Origin: Steroidobacteraceae bacterium
GTDB taxonomy: Bacteria; Pseudomonadota; Gammaproteobacteria; Steroidobacterales; Steroidobacteraceae
Direction of reading: 5' to 3'
Length of the DNA stretch: 64,000 nucleotides
NCBI GenBank assembly: GCA_019634915.1
Contig: JAHCAN010000001.1
Coordinates: forward strand, 1 to 64,000
Positions 63,143 to 64,000 of this stretch are shown here, piece by piece. A program made the position numbers and the translations under genes. Under the pieces are notes generated by a model that had not been told where the DNA came from, did not search any database, and saw nothing but the letters and a program-made list of their open reading frames with translations. Numbering within the stretch: the stretch's first letter is position 1; the number at the start of each line of letters is the position of its first letter.

Positions 63143-63294
63143 ATCCGGCCTGGGGTCATGTCGCCGGCGTGGTCACGGTGCTGCTGATGCTGCTGTTCAT
63201 CGGCATCTGGGTCTGGGTATGGCAGGCCGGCCACAAGCAGAAGTATGACGCGCTCGCGCGGCTGCCGATGGCCGACTCGGAGGATCGGGAATGA
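63139..63294 (+). CDS. ccoQ: cbb3-type oxidase subunit CcoQ
   Basis: A 51-residue single-helix protein, MNPAWGHVAG then a hydrophobic run and WQAGHKQKYDALARLPM. CcoQ stabilises the cbb3 complex. It overlaps ccoO by four bases and ccoP by four bases. Confidence 0.9.
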   Translation: MNPAWGHVAGVVTVLLMLLFIGIWVWVWQAGHKQKYDALARLPMADSEDRE

Positions 63295-64000
63295 ACGGGT
63301 TCTGGTCGCTGTGGGTGATGGGCCTCGTCGTGCTGAACGCGGGCATCACCTTCTTCCTGTTCGTGTGGGCGCAGAAAGTCGAGATCCCGGTGCTGCCCGA
63401 CGGCACGACCGGCCACGTCTGGGCACATGGCGTGCTGCGCGAGGGCCTGCGCCGCCTGCCCCGCTGGTGGGTATTCGCCTCGGCAAGCTTCTTCGTCTGG
63501 GGTGTCGGCTACCTGCTGCTGTTTCCCGGCTTCGGCGGTTTCAAGGGGCTGCTCGGCTGGAGTTCGCATGCGCAGCACGCGGCGGATGTCGCGGTGAACG
63601 AGGCGAACATCGCCGAACTGAAAGCCCGCTTCGCGAAGATGTCGCCGGAGGATCTCGCGGCGAACCCGGTCGCGATCCGGATCGGCGAACGGCTGTTCAT
63701 CGACAATTGCGCGGCCTGCCATCAGCGCGATGCACGCGGCAATCCGCTGCTCGGGGCGCCGAACCTGGTCGACGCCTCATGGCACTGGGGCGGCGACACG
63801 GCGTCGATCACGACCAGCATCCTCGAGGGCCGCCAGGGCCTGATGCCGCCGCTCGGCTCGCTCGGCGCCGACACGGTGACCGATCTCGCGCACTACGTGC
63901 TGAGCCTGTCCGGAGCACCGCACGATCCGGCGCGAGCCGCAGCCGGCGAGCCGCAGTTCGCGCTGTGCTCGGCCTGCCACGGCCCGACCGGCGAGGGCAA
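63291..64000 (+). CDS. ccoP: cbb3-type oxidase di-heme subunit CcoP (cut by window end)
   Basis: The visible 236 codons show two membrane segments (FWSLWVMGLVVLNAGITFFL and FASASFFVWGVGYLLLF) and two heme c sites, CAACH and CSACH, as in CcoP. The C-terminus lies beyond the window, so completeness cannot be judged. CcoP takes electrons from soluble cytochrome c. Starts with the ATGA overlap after ccoQ. Confidence 0.95.
   Translation, partial: MNGFWSLWVMGLVVLNAGITFFLFVWAQKVEIPVLPDGTTGHVWAHGVLREGLRRLPRWWVFASASFFVWGVGYLLLFPGFGGFKGLLGWSSHAQHAADVAVNEANIAELKARFAKMSPEDLAANPVAIRIGERLFIDNCAACHQRDARGNPLLGAPNLVDASWHWGGDTASITTSILEGRQGLMPPLGSLGADTVTDLAHYVLSLSGAPHDPARAAAGEPQFALCSACHGPTGEG

Overview
The window is about 69% GC and reads like a Gammaproteobacterium. 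The ispH-lspA-ileS-ribF-murJ-rpsT block beside type IV pilus genes, the rplU-rpmA-obgE block, a ccoNOQP operon and two TonB receptors all fit that class. The many fatty-acid or terpenoid type catabolic genes suggest the Steroidobacterales/Nevskiales neighbourhood. That placement is inferred from gene content, not from a tree. No CRISPR array, insertion sequence or prophage gene is visible. No gene-free stretch exceeds 300 bases; the longest (33574-33861) holds a divergent control region.

Layout. 1-3324: end of a PilX-like gene and pilY1. 3356-10125 (minus): ispH, lspA, ileS, ribF, murJ, tightly packed. 10214-13383: rpsT, obgE, rpmA, rplU and ispB. 13422-16982 (minus): a TonB receptor and a small exported protein. 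17104-18374: a RES/Xre toxin-antitoxin pair beside tRNA-Pro(CGG). 18541-23834: an XRE-cupin regulator divergent from a serine hydrolase, a YkvI-like permease and a POT peptide transporter, probably a peptide-use unit.

23826-33573 (minus) is the most unusual part: nine packed genes downstream of a near-consensus FNR/DNR box. They encode a 53-residue membrane protein, a CuA subunit, a heme-copper catalytic subunit whose active-site Tyr is Gln, a SCO protein, a cytochrome b-[4Fe-4S]-MvhD fusion, an anchored protein of unknown function, a second very divergent heme-copper subunit, a cytochrome b-ferredoxin-reductase fusion and a heme A synthase relative. The first part matches the norS-norY-senC arrangement of sNOR-type nitric oxide reductases. 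The two cytochrome b fusions look like electron-input modules and I know of no described system combining these parts.

33862-36529: a TetR regulator and a secreted beta-helix protein with a GlyGly-CTERM-like tail. 36598-53557: a catabolic region of CoA ligases, acyl-CoA dehydrogenases, MaoC hydratase, FadJ-like protein, thiolases, a DUF35 protein, an APH-like kinase, SDR, ADH and FAD oxidoreductase. An identical 17-bp palindrome sits over the -35 position of the SDR promoter and of the divergent ligase/operon promoter 14 kb away, which suggests one regulon. Adjacent APH-like and ACAD11-like genes suggest a 4-hydroxyacyl-CoA route like the Pseudomonas lva pathway.

53569-60123 (minus): a sulfhydrylase, a Tat-exported nitrilase homologue that seems to lack its catalytic Cys, an exported protein, an exported trypsin-like protease and a second TonB receptor. 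60233-64000: dsbA and the cbb3 oxidase genes ccoNOQ and partial ccoP, giving the cell a conventional high-affinity oxidase besides the unusual heme-copper cluster.
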